Source: Dehalococcoidia bacterium | GTDB taxonomy: Bacteria; Chloroflexota; Dehalococcoidia; GIF9; UBA5629 | Assembly: GCA_041653995.1 (NCBI GenBank) | Contig: JBAZEK010000001.1 | Location: 1,178,001 to 1,242,000 of the forward strand | Direction: 5' to 3' | Length of the DNA stretch: 64,000 nucleotides | Shown: positions 42,192-51,956 of the stretch, in pieces | How the letters are laid out: every line of letters begins with the position of its first letter | How positions within the stretch are numbered: position 1 is the stretch's first letter | Translations under genes and position numbers: made by a program | The notes under the pieces: model-generated | What the model saw: the letters and a program-made list of their open reading frames with translations, nothing else | What the model was told of the DNA's origin: nothing | Databases searched by the model: none

Positions 42192-44036
42192 ATGAAAGCA
42201 AGATGGTGGCAAGGTAGCCTTCTCTACCTACTGATCCTGGTGGCGCTGCTCGCACTGGCATTCAGCTTCTTCCCCATCAACAAAGGACCAAAAGAAGTTG
42301 ATTTCTATACTTTCATCGACAATGCCAATAAAGGCCAGATCAATACCATCCAGCAGGACGGAAACTCAATCATAGGGCTCAAGGACGACAAGCCGGTGGT
42401 TAAAGCTGCCTATGTGGGCAGCACCAAGGAGTTGATGGACAGCCTGAAGGATGCGGGCGTCAAGCTGGGGGACGACGGTATTAAGTTCGATGTGAAAACC
42501 GGCGGCTTTGACTGGGGCAGCATCATGCTGAGCTTCTTACCCCTGGTGCTTTTCGGCGCACTGCTGTTCTTCCTCTTCCGCTCAGCGCGCGGCGCCAATA
42601 CTCAGGCCTTCAATTTCGGTAAAAGCCGGGCCCGTCTGGCTTCGGGCGACAAGCCGACCGTCACATTCGCCGACGTGGCCGGCATAGATGAATCAAAGGG
42701 TGAGCTCCAGGAAGTGGTGGAGTTCCTCAAATCGCCGCAGAAATTCCTGGCCCTGGGCGCCCGCATACCGCGTGGCCTGCTGCTGGTCGGCCCGCCGGGC
42801 TGTGGAAAAACGCTGGTCGCCAAGGCCACTGCGGGCGAGGCAGGGGTGCCCTTCTTCTCCATCAGCGGCAGCGAGTTCGTCGAGATGTTTGTCGGCGTGG
42901 GCGCCTCGCGTGTGCGAGACCTTTTCGACCAGGCCAAACGAAATTCACCCTGTATCGTCTTTGTGGACGAGATCGATGCCGTGGGCCGTCACAGGGGAGC
43001 AGGCCTGGGCGGCGGCCACGACGAACGCGAGCAGACGCTGAACCAGATACTGGTGGAGATGGATGGTTTCGACAGCAACACCGGCGTCATCGTGCTGGCA
43101 GCCACCAACCGGCCGGACATACTCGACCCCGCCCTGCTGAGGCCGGGCAGGTTCGACCGCCATATCGTTATCGACCAGCCGGACATAAACGGCCGCAGCG
43201 CCATACTGGCAGTCCACGCCAAGGGCAAGCCGCTGGCCAAGGAAGCCAAACTTGAGGTGATCGCCCGGCAAACCCCTGGATTCAGCGGCGCCGACCTGGC
43301 CAACCTGATCAACGAGGCGGCTATTTTAGCCGCCAGGCGAGACCGCAAGGATATCGGGCAAAAAGAGCTGGAGGATTCCATTGATCGCGTCATCGCCGGG
43401 CCTGAGAAAAAAGGACGCGTTATAACCAGGAGTGAGAGGGAATTGATCGCCTATCACGAGACCGGCCATGCTCTGGCGGCCAAAATGCTGCCCAACGCTG
43501 ATCCGGTGCACAAAATATCCATCGTGGCCAGGGGCATGATGGGCGGCTGGACCAGGTTCCTGCCAAGCGAGGAGCGCCATCTTGAAACCTACGAGCGCTT
43601 CAAGGACATGATGATCATCAGCCTGGCCGGCAGGGCGGCTGAACAGGTCTCACTGGGCGAATTGACCACGGGCGCGCAGAACGACCTGGAGAAGGTCACT
43701 CTGATTGCCCGCCGCATGATTACAGAGTTCGGCATGAGCCAGAAATTGGGGCCGCGCACTTTCGGCAAAAGGGAGGAGATGATCTTCCTGGGCAAGGAGA
43801 TACACGAGCAGCAGAATTACAGCGACAAGATAGCACAGGAGATAGACGAGGAGGTGGAGTCCCTGGTCAAGGAAGCCTACACTAAAGCGCTGGAGATCAT
43901 GACGGAAAATAAGCCCAGGCTAAAATACATAGCCGATTACCTGATTGAAAAAGAGACTATAGACGATCTAACCTTCGAAAAGCTGCTGAAGGACCCCCTC
44001 CCGGCGCCCGGCCTCGAGGCTGCGCCGGCTTCATGA
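42192..44036 (+). CDS. ftsH: ATP-dependent zinc metalloprotease FtsH
   Basis: The 614-aa product has an N-terminal transmembrane helix (10-28), an outside FtsH_ext domain, and a second helix (about 110-130). The AAA domain has LLLVGPPGCGKTLVAKA (Walker A) and FVDEIDAVGRHRG (Walker B) plus the ATNRPDILDPALLRPGRFDR region. The protease domain has the zinc motif HETGH in IAYHETGHALAAKM and the third ligand region TTGAQNDLEK. It degrades membrane and some soluble proteins. Confidence 0.96.
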   Translation: MKARWWQGSLLYLLILVALLALAFSFFPINKGPKEVDFYTFIDNANKGQINTIQQDGNSIIGLKDDKPVVKAAYVGSTKELMDSLKDAGVKLGDDGIKFDVKTGGFDWGSIMLSFLPLVLFGALLFFLFRSARGANTQAFNFGKSRARLASGDKPTVTFADVAGIDESKGELQEVVEFLKSPQKFLALGARIPRGLLLVGPPGCGKTLVAKATAGEAGVPFFSISGSEFVEMFVGVGASRVRDLFDQAKRNSPCIVFVDEIDAVGRHRGAGLGGGHDEREQTLNQILVEMDGFDSNTGVIVLAATNRPDILDPALLRPGRFDRHIVIDQPDINGRSAILAVHAKGKPLAKEAKLEVIARQTPGFSGADLANLINEAAILAARRDRKDIGQKELEDSIDRVIAGPEKKGRVITRSERELIAYHETGHALAAKMLPNADPVHKISIVARGMMGGWTRFLPSEERHLETYERFKDMMIISLAGRAAEQVSLGELTTGAQNDLEKVTLIARRMITEFGMSQKLGPRTFGKREEMIFLGKEIHEQQNYSDKIAQEIDEEVESLVKEAYTKALEIMTENKPRLKYIADYLIEKETIDDLTFEKLLKDPLPAPGLEAAPAS

Positions 44037-44042
44037 CGCCGC

Positions 44043-45005
44043 CTACTTATTTCTCTCGATAACGAAGGCTACTAGAGCTTTGAGCGACCGCCGCGCATCA
44101 CAATCCGGCAGATTATTAAGTGAAAGGCTGGCCTTTTGTGAAAATCCCTGGGCGATGGACCTGCATTCATCTATGACCCCGGATTCGCGCACCTTTTCCA
44201 CTGCGCCCGGCACAAGGTCTTTGCGGTGGTCCACGATAATGGCCTGGATCAGACTATTGTTTGGATGCTTCTCCGCATACAGGATGGACGGCAGGGTAGC
44301 GGCGCCCTCACTCAGGTCCGAACCAACAGGTTTCCCCAGCGATGAAGGATCTCCCACGAAATCAAGTATGTCATCGATGATCTGGAAGGCCAGCCCGAAA
44401 TTGAGCGCATATTCTTTGAGGGCCTTCACCTGTTCCTCGGGACAGCCGCTCAGAACCGATCCGCACTCTGCAGCCATAACAAACAGGCAGGCTGTCTTGT
44501 CGCTGATCCATTTATAGTAGTTGTCCCTGGCGACGGCCATGTCGAAGGTATGACTGCCCTCCCTGAGCTCGCCCCCGGAGATAGTCATCAGTGTCTCGCT
44601 GAAACGCCTGATAACCCTGAGGTTCTCCGTGGTGGAGGCCAGGCTGCCCGCCCTGGAGAATAAATAATCCCCCAGCAACAGGGCGCTGTTCTGTCCCCAG
44701 GTGCGGTAAATAGCCGGCTTGCCGTGGCGCATATCGGCATTATCGATGATATCATCGTGTACCAGTGTGCCTATATGAAGCACCTCCGCGGCTGCGGCCA
44801 TGGGGATAAGTGTCTCGAGGTCGTAATGGTAAAACTTGCCGCTGAGCAGTGTAAGAGCAGGTCTGACCCTTTTGCCGACTTTCAGAAGGGCATACTGGAG
44901 CAATTGCGCCAGCAGGGGTATCTCATTACCGGAGATCTCCTCCAGCTTCAATTCCACCAGATCGAGGCCGGGCCTGACCGGGGCATATATCTGATCGAGG
45001 TTCAT
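44043..45005 (-). CDS. Polyprenyl diphosphate synthase
   Basis: The 320-aa product has both Asp-rich motifs of trans-prenyl transferases: LVHDDIIDNADMRHGKP and FQIIDDILDFVGD, plus GKRVRPALTLLSGKF and GDYLFSRAGSLA. It condenses IPP with allylic diphosphates; the chain length and quinone or lipid product cannot be read off. It starts in an ATGA overlap with metG. Confidence 0.92.
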   Translation of the reverse strand: MNLDQIYAPVRPGLDLVELKLEEISGNEIPLLAQLLQYALLKVGKRVRPALTLLSGKFYHYDLETLIPMAAAAEVLHIGTLVHDDIIDNADMRHGKPAIYRTWGQNSALLLGDYLFSRAGSLASTTENLRVIRRFSETLMTISGGELREGSHTFDMAVARDNYYKWISDKTACLFVMAAECGSVLSGCPEEQVKALKEYALNFGLAFQIIDDILDFVGDPSSLGKPVGSDLSEGAATLPSILYAEKHPNNSLIQAIIVDHRKDLVPGAVEKVRESGVIDECRSIAQGFSQKASLSLNNLPDCDARRSLKALVAFVIERNK

Positions 45006-46675
45006 GCCGTTTCGCCGCTCCCCAGCCTGGCCATCTCCTCCTCCACCAGGCTATCATCCAATTTGGTGAACAGCGCCTGGGGTTGAGGCAGAGCGCGGCC
45101 GGGTTGAGGAATCTGAAAGTCCCAACCTGCATCGCGTATATCCCCCTCGAAGCCCAAATAGGAGTGCAGCTTCTGCGATGTGAAAGGCAGGAAGGGATAA
45201 AGCATGGTTTTCAACGCCGATATGACGGCGATGGCTGTATATACCGATCTCCCGGCAGCCTGGCGGTCCTGTTTGATCATCTTCCATGGCGCGGCATCAT
45301 CCAGGAAGCGGTTGACATCCTGCGCCAGGGCCATGGCGATTTTGAGACCCTCCTTGAAATGGCAGCGGTCAAGCTGGCTGCCGACCTGTTCCAGTGTGTT
45401 GCGGGCTTTCTGAAGCAGTGCCTTGCCGGCCTCATCCATATCACCCGGCTCAGGCACGGAGGCATTGAAATTGCGATGGTTGAAGGAAAGCACACGGTGC
45501 ACCAGGTTGCCGTAGGTTGCCACCAGCTCGTCGTTGTTCTTGCGCAGGAACTCGTGCCATGAGAAATCCATGTCGCCCGTCTCAGGCATATTGATAGACA
45601 GGTAATAACGCAGAGGATCAGGATCGTAGCGCGATAGGAAATCGGGCACCCACACAGCCCAGTTGCGGCTGGTGGACAGCTTCTTGCCCTCGATTGTGAG
45701 GAACTCGTTGGCCGGTACATCGTAGGGCAGGTTCAGACCGCCATAGCCCATCAGCATGGCCGGCCAGATAATGGTATGGAAGGGGATATTATCCTTGCCT
45801 ATAAAATAGTAGGCCCTGTTCTGCCCCGTCCAGAAACGTTTCCAGGCGTCGTTATCTTTCTGAGATGAGGCCCACTCACGGCTGGCCGACAGATACCCGA
45901 TGACCGCCTCAAACCAGACGTAAATACGTTTTTTTTCAAATCCCGGCTGCGGCACCGTGACGCCCCACTCGATATCGCGTGTGATGGCCCTGTCCTTGAG
46001 ACCTCCCTCCAGGAATCCCAGCGTAAATTTCTGTACGTTCTGGCGCCAGAAATCCTTATCTCCCACCCACTTCCTGAGCTGCTCCTCAAATACGCTCAGC
46101 TTGAAGAAAAAATGCTCCGAGTTCTCAAACCTGGGCGTGGATGAGCACGTGCGGCAGCGCACATCTATCAGGTCGCTGGGATTCAGTGTGTGGCCACAGT
46201 TGTCGCACTGGTCGCCCCTGGCAGCATTGAAATTGCAGTGGGGGCAGGTGCCCTCGACGTAACGGTCGGGAAGCGAGCGCTTACAACTGGGGCAATACGC
46301 CTGAGGCATTGAGCCTTTATAGATGTAGCCTTTCTCCAGCAATTTGAGGAAGATGTCGTGCGCAACCGATGCATGGTTGGCCGTATCCGTGGTGGTGAAA
46401 AGATCAAACGAGATGCCCAGTTGCTGCCAGCTCTCCAGAAATTCTTTGTGATATCTGGTGGCCAGCTCTGAAGGTGGAATGCCCTCCTGCTCGGCGCGCA
46501 GGGTTATAGGTGTCCCGTGCTCATCGCTTCCGGATACCATCAACACATTATTGCCGCGCAGGCGATGATAACGGGCGAAGATATCGGCGGGTAAATAGGC
46601 CCCGGCGACATGACCGAGGTGGAGCGGGCCGTTGGCATATGGCCAGGCTACAGCAACAAGGATGTTCTCAGGCAA
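45002..46675 (-). CDS. metG: Methionyl-tRNA synthetase
   Basis: The 557-aa product has PYANGPLHLGHVAGAYLP (HIGH motif), a Zn insert with CPSCKRSLPDRYVEGTCPHC and CDNCGHTLNPSDLIDVRC, EGKKLSTSRNWAVW (KMSKS-type) and an anticodon-binding C-terminal helix bundle. The C-terminal dimer domain (EMAP-like) is absent. It charges initiator and elongator tRNA-Met. It lies upstream of the prenyl synthase in the same direction. Confidence 0.95.
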   Translation of the reverse strand: MPENILVAVAWPYANGPLHLGHVAGAYLPADIFARYHRLRGNNVLMVSGSDEHGTPITLRAEQEGIPPSELATRYHKEFLESWQQLGISFDLFTTTDTANHASVAHDIFLKLLEKGYIYKGSMPQAYCPSCKRSLPDRYVEGTCPHCNFNAARGDQCDNCGHTLNPSDLIDVRCRTCSSTPRFENSEHFFFKLSVFEEQLRKWVGDKDFWRQNVQKFTLGFLEGGLKDRAITRDIEWGVTVPQPGFEKKRIYVWFEAVIGYLSASREWASSQKDNDAWKRFWTGQNRAYYFIGKDNIPFHTIIWPAMLMGYGGLNLPYDVPANEFLTIEGKKLSTSRNWAVWVPDFLSRYDPDPLRYYLSINMPETGDMDFSWHEFLRKNNDELVATYGNLVHRVLSFNHRNFNASVPEPGDMDEAGKALLQKARNTLEQVGSQLDRCHFKEGLKIAMALAQDVNRFLDDAAPWKMIKQDRQAAGRSVYTAIAVISALKTMLYPFLPFTSQKLHSYLGFEGDIRDAGWDFQIPQPGRALPQPQALFTKLDDSLVEEEMARLGSGETA

Positions 46676-46701
46676 GTAAATATCTCCTGTTTCGTATTGT
46701 A

Positions 46702-47139
46702 TTATTTAAGCGTTTTCGATGGGAAAAAGGTGAAAACCTTGTCCCCCTTCTCCTTCTTTTCCATGCCGGCCTTTCGCTTCTCGCAGCAGGCCTGGCAGAA
46801 ACGCAGCTCTTGAGATTCCTGAGGCGATTTCCTATATTCGGTTACGCAGCCGTAATTCTTTTTCCTGTATGCTTCGCCGCCCTTTTTCTTATAGCAGGCC
46901 GGACAATAGCACTTCTCGCTATCGCCATCAATGACGAAGAGGTATTCGTCACCGCTTTCTATCCTTTTGTCGCATTCCGAGCAATCCAGATCGTCGATAT
47001 AAATCACCTCTTCCTTCAGTTTATCCGAAGGCTTCTCGTCGATAGCCAGATATACATCACCGTGATGTATGGTGCTGTCGCAGCCATTGCACCTGGCCGG
47101 TCCAATGGAAATTGCACCCCTGCGAAATCTTTCCTGCAT
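46702..47139 (-). CDS. Cys-rich protein with several zinc-ribbon-like modules
   Basis: The 145-aa product has CNGCDSTIHHGD (17-28), CSECDKRIESGD (near 53), CYCPACYKKKGG (near 77) and CQACCEKRKAG (near 114). These paired Cys modules resemble LIM-like or zinc-ribbon domains. It is four bases from rsmI. Family unknown; the first two modules look like repeats of CxxC-(x)n-GD. Confidence 0.6.
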   Translation of the reverse strand: MQERFRRGAISIGPARCNGCDSTIHHGDVYLAIDEKPSDKLKEEVIYIDDLDCSECDKRIESGDEYLFVIDGDSEKCYCPACYKKKGGEAYRKKNYGCVTEYRKSPQESQELRFCQACCEKRKAGMEKKEKGDKVFTFFPSKTLK

Positions 47140-47141
47140 GA

Positions 47142-47855
47142 CTAAACTCCCATTTTAGATTTGTCCCTTGCCTTACACAAGGACTTTTTTACCTTACCGA
47201 TGCCCTGTATAACGATCGTGAATTCACCGCGCGGCCTGTTGAAATGCCTGACTGCCGCGCTCAGCGGTCCGCGAAATATCTCCTCGTGCAGCTTGCTCAT
47301 CTCCCTGCACACTGCTACGTTGCGGTCACCCATCATCTCCAGCATGGCCGACAGTGAATCGACCACCCTGTAAGGCGACTCGAAACAGATCATCGTCCTC
47401 GGCTCCAAGCTGACCGATCCCAGCAACCGCCTTTTCTCCCCCTTCTTGCGCGGTAAAAAGCCCAGGTAAAGGAACTGGTCCGACGGCAGGCCTGAAGCAG
47501 CCAGGGCAGTGATCACCGCCGAAGGCCCCGGCAATACCTCGACTTTAAATCCTTTCTCAATAGCGCCCTTGATCAGCTCGTAGCCCGGATCGCTGATGCC
47601 GGGAGTACCGGCTTCCGAGATAAGGGCGATGTCCTGTTCCTCCAGCATTTTCAGCAGGGCAGGCATCTTGCTTTTTTTATTGTGCTCGTAATAACTGGCC
47701 AATCCGGTCTTAATATTATACCTGCTGAGCAGCTTGCGTGAGGTGCGCGTATCTTCTGCTGCTATCAACTGCACTTCACCCAACACCCGCAGGGCTCTCA
47801 GCGTGATATCCTCAAGGTTACCGATGGGTGTGGCTACAACATACAGAACAGGCAC
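47142..47855 (-). CDS. rsmI: 16S rRNA 2'-O-methyltransferase RsmI
   Basis: The start is the GTG at 47855 as the family start is VLYVVATPIGNLEDIT; the same frame runs on to 49139 only as antisense of the IMPDH-like gene. The 237-aa product has AEDTRTSRKLL, LISEAGTPGISDPGYELI, VLPGPSAVITALAASGLP and FESPYRVVDSL. RsmI methylates C1402 of 16S rRNA. The -10 box stands 12 bases before the GTG. Confidence 0.94.
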   Translation of the reverse strand: MPVLYVVATPIGNLEDITLRALRVLGEVQLIAAEDTRTSRKLLSRYNIKTGLASYYEHNKKSKMPALLKMLEEQDIALISEAGTPGISDPGYELIKGAIEKGFKVEVLPGPSAVITALAASGLPSDQFLYLGFLPRKKGEKRRLLGSVSLEPRTMICFESPYRVVDSLSAMLEMMGDRNVAVCREMSKLHEEIFRGPLSAAVRHFNRPRGEFTIVIQGIGKVKKSLCKARDKSKMGV

Positions 47856-47867
47856 AATAACGCAGTA

Positions 47868-47873
47868 ATTATA
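47868..47873 (-). promoter_or_regulatory. -10 box of rsmI with very short leader
   Basis: TATAAT read on the minus strand (47873-47868) ends 12 bases before the GTG start at 47855, giving a leader of about five nt and no ribosome site. Confidence 0.5.
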
Positions 47874-47947
47874 TCCCAGTTTACGCTTGGCGGTAAACTT
47901 TATGTCGTACTCGAGCGCAAATGGCATATATCGATATTCCTCCAGGC

Positions 47948-47977
47948 TTGACTTGAAACACTCCGTTTTGATATAGT
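47948..47977 (+). promoter_or_regulatory. Promoter of the IMPDH-like gene
   Basis: TTGACT (47948-47953), 18 bases and TATAGT (47972-47977). The start would be near 47984, with a leader of about 22 nt carrying CGAGG before the ATG at 48006. Confidence 0.65.
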
Positions 47978-48005
47978 TTCCGCTAATCACCCCCCGAGGC
48001 TTGAC

Positions 48006-49151
48006 ATGCCAATACCTAAATTCAAAGAGCTCGAACGAGCATATGGTTTCGATGAAGTGGCAATCGTGCCAGGGGACGTCACGGTCAATCCCGACCAGAC
48101 CAACATCGAATTTAAAATCCGCGATATCACTTTCGCCATCCCGATAGTAGCCGCCGCCATGGACGCCGTGGTGGACCCCGATTTCGCCATAATATTCAAC
48201 AAGGCGGGAGGATTGCCCATCATCAATATGGACGGAATTCAGGTCAGATATGACAATCCCCGCGCTGTACTGGATGAGATAATCAACGCGCCTCAGGGAG
48301 AGGTCACTGCCCTGATGCAGAAGATCTACAGCCAGCCCATCAAGGATTCGCTTATCGCACAACGCATTCAGAAGATTAAGAAGGCCGGCGCTGTCTGCGC
48401 CGTATCCATGATACCCGCCACGACCAAAAAGCTGGCCCCCGTAGCAGAGGAGGCCGGCGCCGACATAATTGTGGTGCAGACCACGGTAACCACAGCACGG
48501 CATATCTCCAAGAGCTATCGCGGCCTGAGCTTCTCGGACATGTGCAAACAGCTCCGCATCCCGGTGGTGGTGGGCAACGCCGTAACTTACAGTGCAGCCC
48601 TCGAGCTGATGCGGACGGGTATCGACGGCCTGCTGGTAGGTATCGGCCCGGGCGCCGCCTGCACGACACGCGAGGTGCTGGGCGTGGGAGTACCGCAGGT
48701 TACGGCCACCATCGATTGCGCCGCTGCGCGCAACGTTTATTTCAAGGAAACCGGCCGCTATGTCTCGATCATAACCGATGGCGGCATCCGCATCGGCAGC
48801 GATATGTGCAAAGCCTTTGTCTCGGGCGCCGACGCCGTGGTATTCGGCTCCATCCTTACCCGCGCCGGGGAAGCGCCGGGCAAGGGATATCACTGGGGTA
48901 TGTCCCAGCCATCCGCCACGCTTCCGCGCGGCACGCGTATCAAGACCGGCGTCAAGGGTTCGCTTGAGAAGCTGCTCTTCGGGCCCAGCCACGTTACCGA
49001 CGGGACGGAAAACTACGTGGGCGCTCTGCGCAACGCCATGGGCGTATGCGGGGCGCTGAGCATTAAAGAGTTCCAAAAGGTCAAACTGGTGATCGCTCCC
49101 TCCATAAAGACAGAGGGTAAATACTTCCAGTCCACTCAACAGAGCTGCTGA
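48006..49151 (+). CDS. GuaB3-type IMP dehydrogenase-related protein
   Basis: The 381-aa product has the IMPDH barrel without CBS domains: VAAAMDAVVDPDFA, VVQTTVTTARH, VVVGNAVTYSAALELMRTG, GIGPGAACTTREVLGVG (active-site Cys loop), ITDGGIRIGSDMCKAF and VFGSILTRAGEAPG. This organisation matches the GuaB3 family of IMPDH-related proteins found in actinobacteria, cyanobacteria and Chloroflexota; activity as a dehydrogenase or reductase is unsettled. It is divergent from rsmI. Confidence 0.85.
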   Translation: MPIPKFKELERAYGFDEVAIVPGDVTVNPDQTNIEFKIRDITFAIPIVAAAMDAVVDPDFAIIFNKAGGLPIINMDGIQVRYDNPRAVLDEIINAPQGEVTALMQKIYSQPIKDSLIAQRIQKIKKAGAVCAVSMIPATTKKLAPVAEEAGADIIVVQTTVTTARHISKSYRGLSFSDMCKQLRIPVVVGNAVTYSAALELMRTGIDGLLVGIGPGAACTTREVLGVGVPQVTATIDCAAARNVYFKETGRYVSIITDGGIRIGSDMCKAFVSGADAVVFGSILTRAGEAPGKGYHWGMSQPSATLPRGTRIKTGVKGSLEKLLFGPSHVTDGTENYVGALRNAMGVCGALSIKEFQKVKLVIAPSIKTEGKYFQSTQQSC

Positions 49152-49198
49152 CAGCGAATAACGCCCGCGGCCGGCGATCCACTACAACTGCAGAATTA

Positions 49199-50440
49199 TC
49201 ATATTTTACGGGCAATAAAGATCGTGACGATAGACGTGGCCAGGCTGATGACACCTACGATGAGAAAGACACTGGAGATGCCGGCCATATCCATGAACAC
49301 ACCATATACGGGCTGCAGCAGGCTCTGCCCCTGCTGCCCAATACCAAAATAGATACCGAAAACTATCCCGTGCATACGCAGCGGTGTTCTCTCCATCAGA
49401 TATGTCTGGACTGCAGTTTCCCTCATTGTCCACACGATCCCGATGACAATCATTAACACGGCCAGGGCGGGAAAATAGTTAACTGTGGTGAAGAGCAGTA
49501 TGGCCGGACCTATGGCTATCAATGTCAGCAGGACGGTCTGTCTGTTACCCCACCTGTCCGAAAGCCATCCACCCAGCAGACTCCCCAGAACTCCTGACGC
49601 TCTCAGTACGCTGGTCCAGACTGCAGCCATGGTTGCGGTAAGGCTGTAATGGTCGACAAGATAAAGCGGTATGAAAGGCAGCAGGGAGCCGGAGGTAAAT
49701 GTGACCACGACCACCAGGATAATGACTGTAGATACCTTCTTCAGCACCTGCCAGAGCGACGGCGAATCGGCGCCGGCCTGTTTCCCCCTGCCTTCCGTAA
49801 TTTCAGCACGGGGTATATCGGGTTCAATTTTACGCAGCCAGAAGGCAACGCTGAACCCTGCAACCAGGGCGGGTATAGAAAGCAGAAGAAAGGCCATGTG
49901 CCAGTTGATAGTTGCAGCGATAGCCGTGCCGATAAACGGGCCGACGCCGAAGCCTAATGCGCCTCCGATCATATGCAGCCCTATGGCCTTTCCGCGCCTG
50001 TCCTCGAACAGGCTGCTGATGGCGGGCACGGCCGCAGGATGGTAAGCGCCGGCAAAGATGCCCATAGATACCATGGCTACCAGCAATGATTCATAGGTCG
50101 GCATCAGGCCTGCGGCAATGCCGCTGATGCCTACTCCGGTCAAACCCATTGTTATCGATATCCACCTGTGCTTGATGCGGTCACCGACCCATCCACCCAA
50201 TATCTGCGAAAATCCCGAGGTGACGCTGTACGCAGAGACCAGCAACCCCGCCTGAAAGTAATTAAGCATCATATCCTGCCGGATAAACGGCAGCATCGTG
50301 ATAAGCAGGCCGGTCATCAAATCCTGGCTGAAGTGTGTAAAGCAGAAGAAGAGGCTTACACCACCTCCCCATTGATTGAGATGCTTTTTAAGCGTGTCGA
50401 ACAATTTAAATATCCGCTTATATAAAGACCGATGCCCCAT
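49199..50440 (-). CDS. Major facilitator superfamily transporter
   Basis: The 413-aa product has 12 transmembrane segments. The MFS loop reads QILGGWVGDRIKHRW, the second half has SLLGGWLSDRWGNRQT and EDRRGKAIGLHMIG. Substrate unknown. The start at 50440 overlaps the LysE-type gene end by 23 bases, so the two may be coupled; a downstream start is possible. Confidence 0.85.
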   Translation of the reverse strand: MGHRSLYKRIFKLFDTLKKHLNQWGGGVSLFFCFTHFSQDLMTGLLITMLPFIRQDMMLNYFQAGLLVSAYSVTSGFSQILGGWVGDRIKHRWISITMGLTGVGISGIAAGLMPTYESLLVAMVSMGIFAGAYHPAAVPAISSLFEDRRGKAIGLHMIGGALGFGVGPFIGTAIAATINWHMAFLLLSIPALVAGFSVAFWLRKIEPDIPRAEITEGRGKQAGADSPSLWQVLKKVSTVIILVVVVTFTSGSLLPFIPLYLVDHYSLTATMAAVWTSVLRASGVLGSLLGGWLSDRWGNRQTVLLTLIAIGPAILLFTTVNYFPALAVLMIVIGIVWTMRETAVQTYLMERTPLRMHGIVFGIYFGIGQQGQSLLQPVYGVFMDMAGISSVFLIVGVISLATSIVTIFIARKI

Positions 50441-51032
50441 ACCAGATGCCGAAACCTATCAACACCAGCGCGCAGATACTGAATACAATTTTCTGCACTT
50501 TCGGCGTCCATAGGTGTCTTGTACGGAATACGGTCATCGAAACGATCTGGTCCCAGGTGATGTCACAGGCAAGATGGACGACCGTAAAAAGCGCCAGGCC
50601 CATAATACCGAAGGTGACGGCGCCTGTTATCAATGCCACGCCTATGGTAGCCCACCAGAGATAGATATATGGATTACCGCCGGTCATCACCATGCCCGTC
50701 ACAAGGGGACTGTACGGCATAACGGCCCCTCCCTCAACCGGTTTCTTGAAGGTAAAGAAGATAAGCAGCCCCATTATTATTAGCAGCGCTCCTCCGGCCA
50801 ATCCGGTGACCGTTTTCACGACTGGATCGTTGAGATAGGAAGCAAAACCGAAATAAATGAGGGCGATTATAGGTATCTCAATGATCCCGTGTCCGATACC
50901 GATCATAGCCCCGGCGTTCCTGTCTTCATACCCTTTGGCGATGGTGGCGGCCGTCAGCGGTCCGGGCAACATAACACCTGAGAGTGATATACCGGCCGCG
51001 GAAAGCAAAAAGATCCACAGATTCTGGGTCAT
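50418..51032 (-). CDS. LysE/RhtB-family exporter
   Basis: The 204-aa product has six hydrophobic segments and LysE marks: SGVMLPGPLTAATIAKG, GHGIIEIPIIALIYFG and TGGNPYIYLWWATIG. The family exports amino acids or similar solutes. It is co-directional with the following MFS gene. Confidence 0.82.
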   Translation of the reverse strand: MTQNLWIFLLSAAGISLSGVMLPGPLTAATIAKGYEDRNAGAMIGIGHGIIEIPIIALIYFGFASYLNDPVVKTVTGLAGGALLIIMGLLIFFTFKKPVEGGAVMPYSPLVTGMVMTGGNPYIYLWWATIGVALITGAVTFGIMGLALFTVVHLACDITWDQIVSMTVFRTRHLWTPKVQKIVFSICALVLIGFGIWYGASVFI

Positions 51033-51077
51033 ATTAATTGAACCTTATACGGGCACTAACGCAGAAAAAAGCTTTAA

Positions 51078-51875
51078 TCAGTCATCATTATCGCCATCAT
51101 CGTCTCCGCCGTCACCTTCGTCCTTTTTGGGCGCCGGTGACAGCCCCATCCTGGGTACGATAGCGATGCCCCTTTTGTCCTTCTTTTTTTCGGGCCTGGG
51201 CAGGGCGTGGATATCATCGATAAGCGAGCCTATCTCTGCCGCGCTTGAACCTGCAGGCAACACCAGACATTTGACCCCGGCCTCGCGCAAAGCCGTCAGT
51301 TCGGCCATTGTAAGTCCGGCGCCTGTCAGGGCTATAACGGGCTGGCCCGAGAAATCAGCCGCCCGCCGGCATTGCATCAGAGCTTCCACGGTAAGGGCAG
51401 GCACACGAAGGTCCACCATGACAGCCTCTATGGCAGGATGGAGGCCGTTCACCGCCCGCATCAGACCGGCCTCGATCGACATATCCAGCCTCAATACCCT
51501 GCCGACCGATTCCGGCTCATTTCCCGCCAGCGATTTGACCGGCAGGTTAGCATCGAACACCACGAAGTCGATATCGCTGCCTTCCGGCTTGGCCCCCGTG
51601 CCGGTTTTACCGCCGCTCAATACCAGGCCCACCGGTATATCAACCTTTGTTTTAAGGTATTTTACGATGGCAGCGCCTGTCAGGCCGGCAGGATCGAGTA
51701 TGCCTGCACAGGCGCCTGTGGTGGCAACTTCCTTCAACTCATCCTCCGGTTTTCCGGCCAGTTCAACAGCAACCAGCATCGATACAGACCTGTCACCGCC
51801 GCTTCCGGCATGAAAGCCCATAGCAGGGGCCGCAGCCTTATTCAGATTATCTAATTTATCGATGAATTTACTCAT
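51078..51875 (-). CDS. Orphan protein with TIM-barrel-like core and acidic tail
   Basis: The 265-aa product is not recognised. Its core has alternating strands and helices (LVAVELAGK, AGILDPAG, VGLVLSGG, DIDFVVFDA, AVMVDLRVP, VIALTGAGLTMAELTA, KCLVLPAG), compatible with a TIM barrel. It ends in a Lys-rich stretch and an acidic tail, DEGDGGDDDGDNDD (252-265). Length and lack of signal peptide point to a cytoplasmic protein. It stands alone between the LysE gene and a lipoprotein on the same strand. Confidence 0.5.
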   Translation of the reverse strand: MSKFIDKLDNLNKAAAPAMGFHAGSGGDRSVSMLVAVELAGKPEDELKEVATTGACAGILDPAGLTGAAIVKYLKTKVDIPVGLVLSGGKTGTGAKPEGSDIDFVVFDANLPVKSLAGNEPESVGRVLRLDMSIEAGLMRAVNGLHPAIEAVMVDLRVPALTVEALMQCRRAADFSGQPVIALTGAGLTMAELTALREAGVKCLVLPAGSSAAEIGSLIDDIHALPRPEKKKDKRGIAIVPRMGLSPAPKKDEGDGGDDDGDNDD

Positions 51876-51956
51876 GCGTCACCGCTCCCTTGGATATAAG
51901 ATAAACATATTATCTCACGGAAAGGTCTAAATAATCTCTGCGGGAGACCGGCCCGG

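Noticed and set aside
47856..49139. In-frame N-terminal extension of rsmI to 665 aa
   Set aside because: It is antisense to the conserved IMPDH-like gene and has no recognisable domain; the family start is at 47855 behind a promoter.
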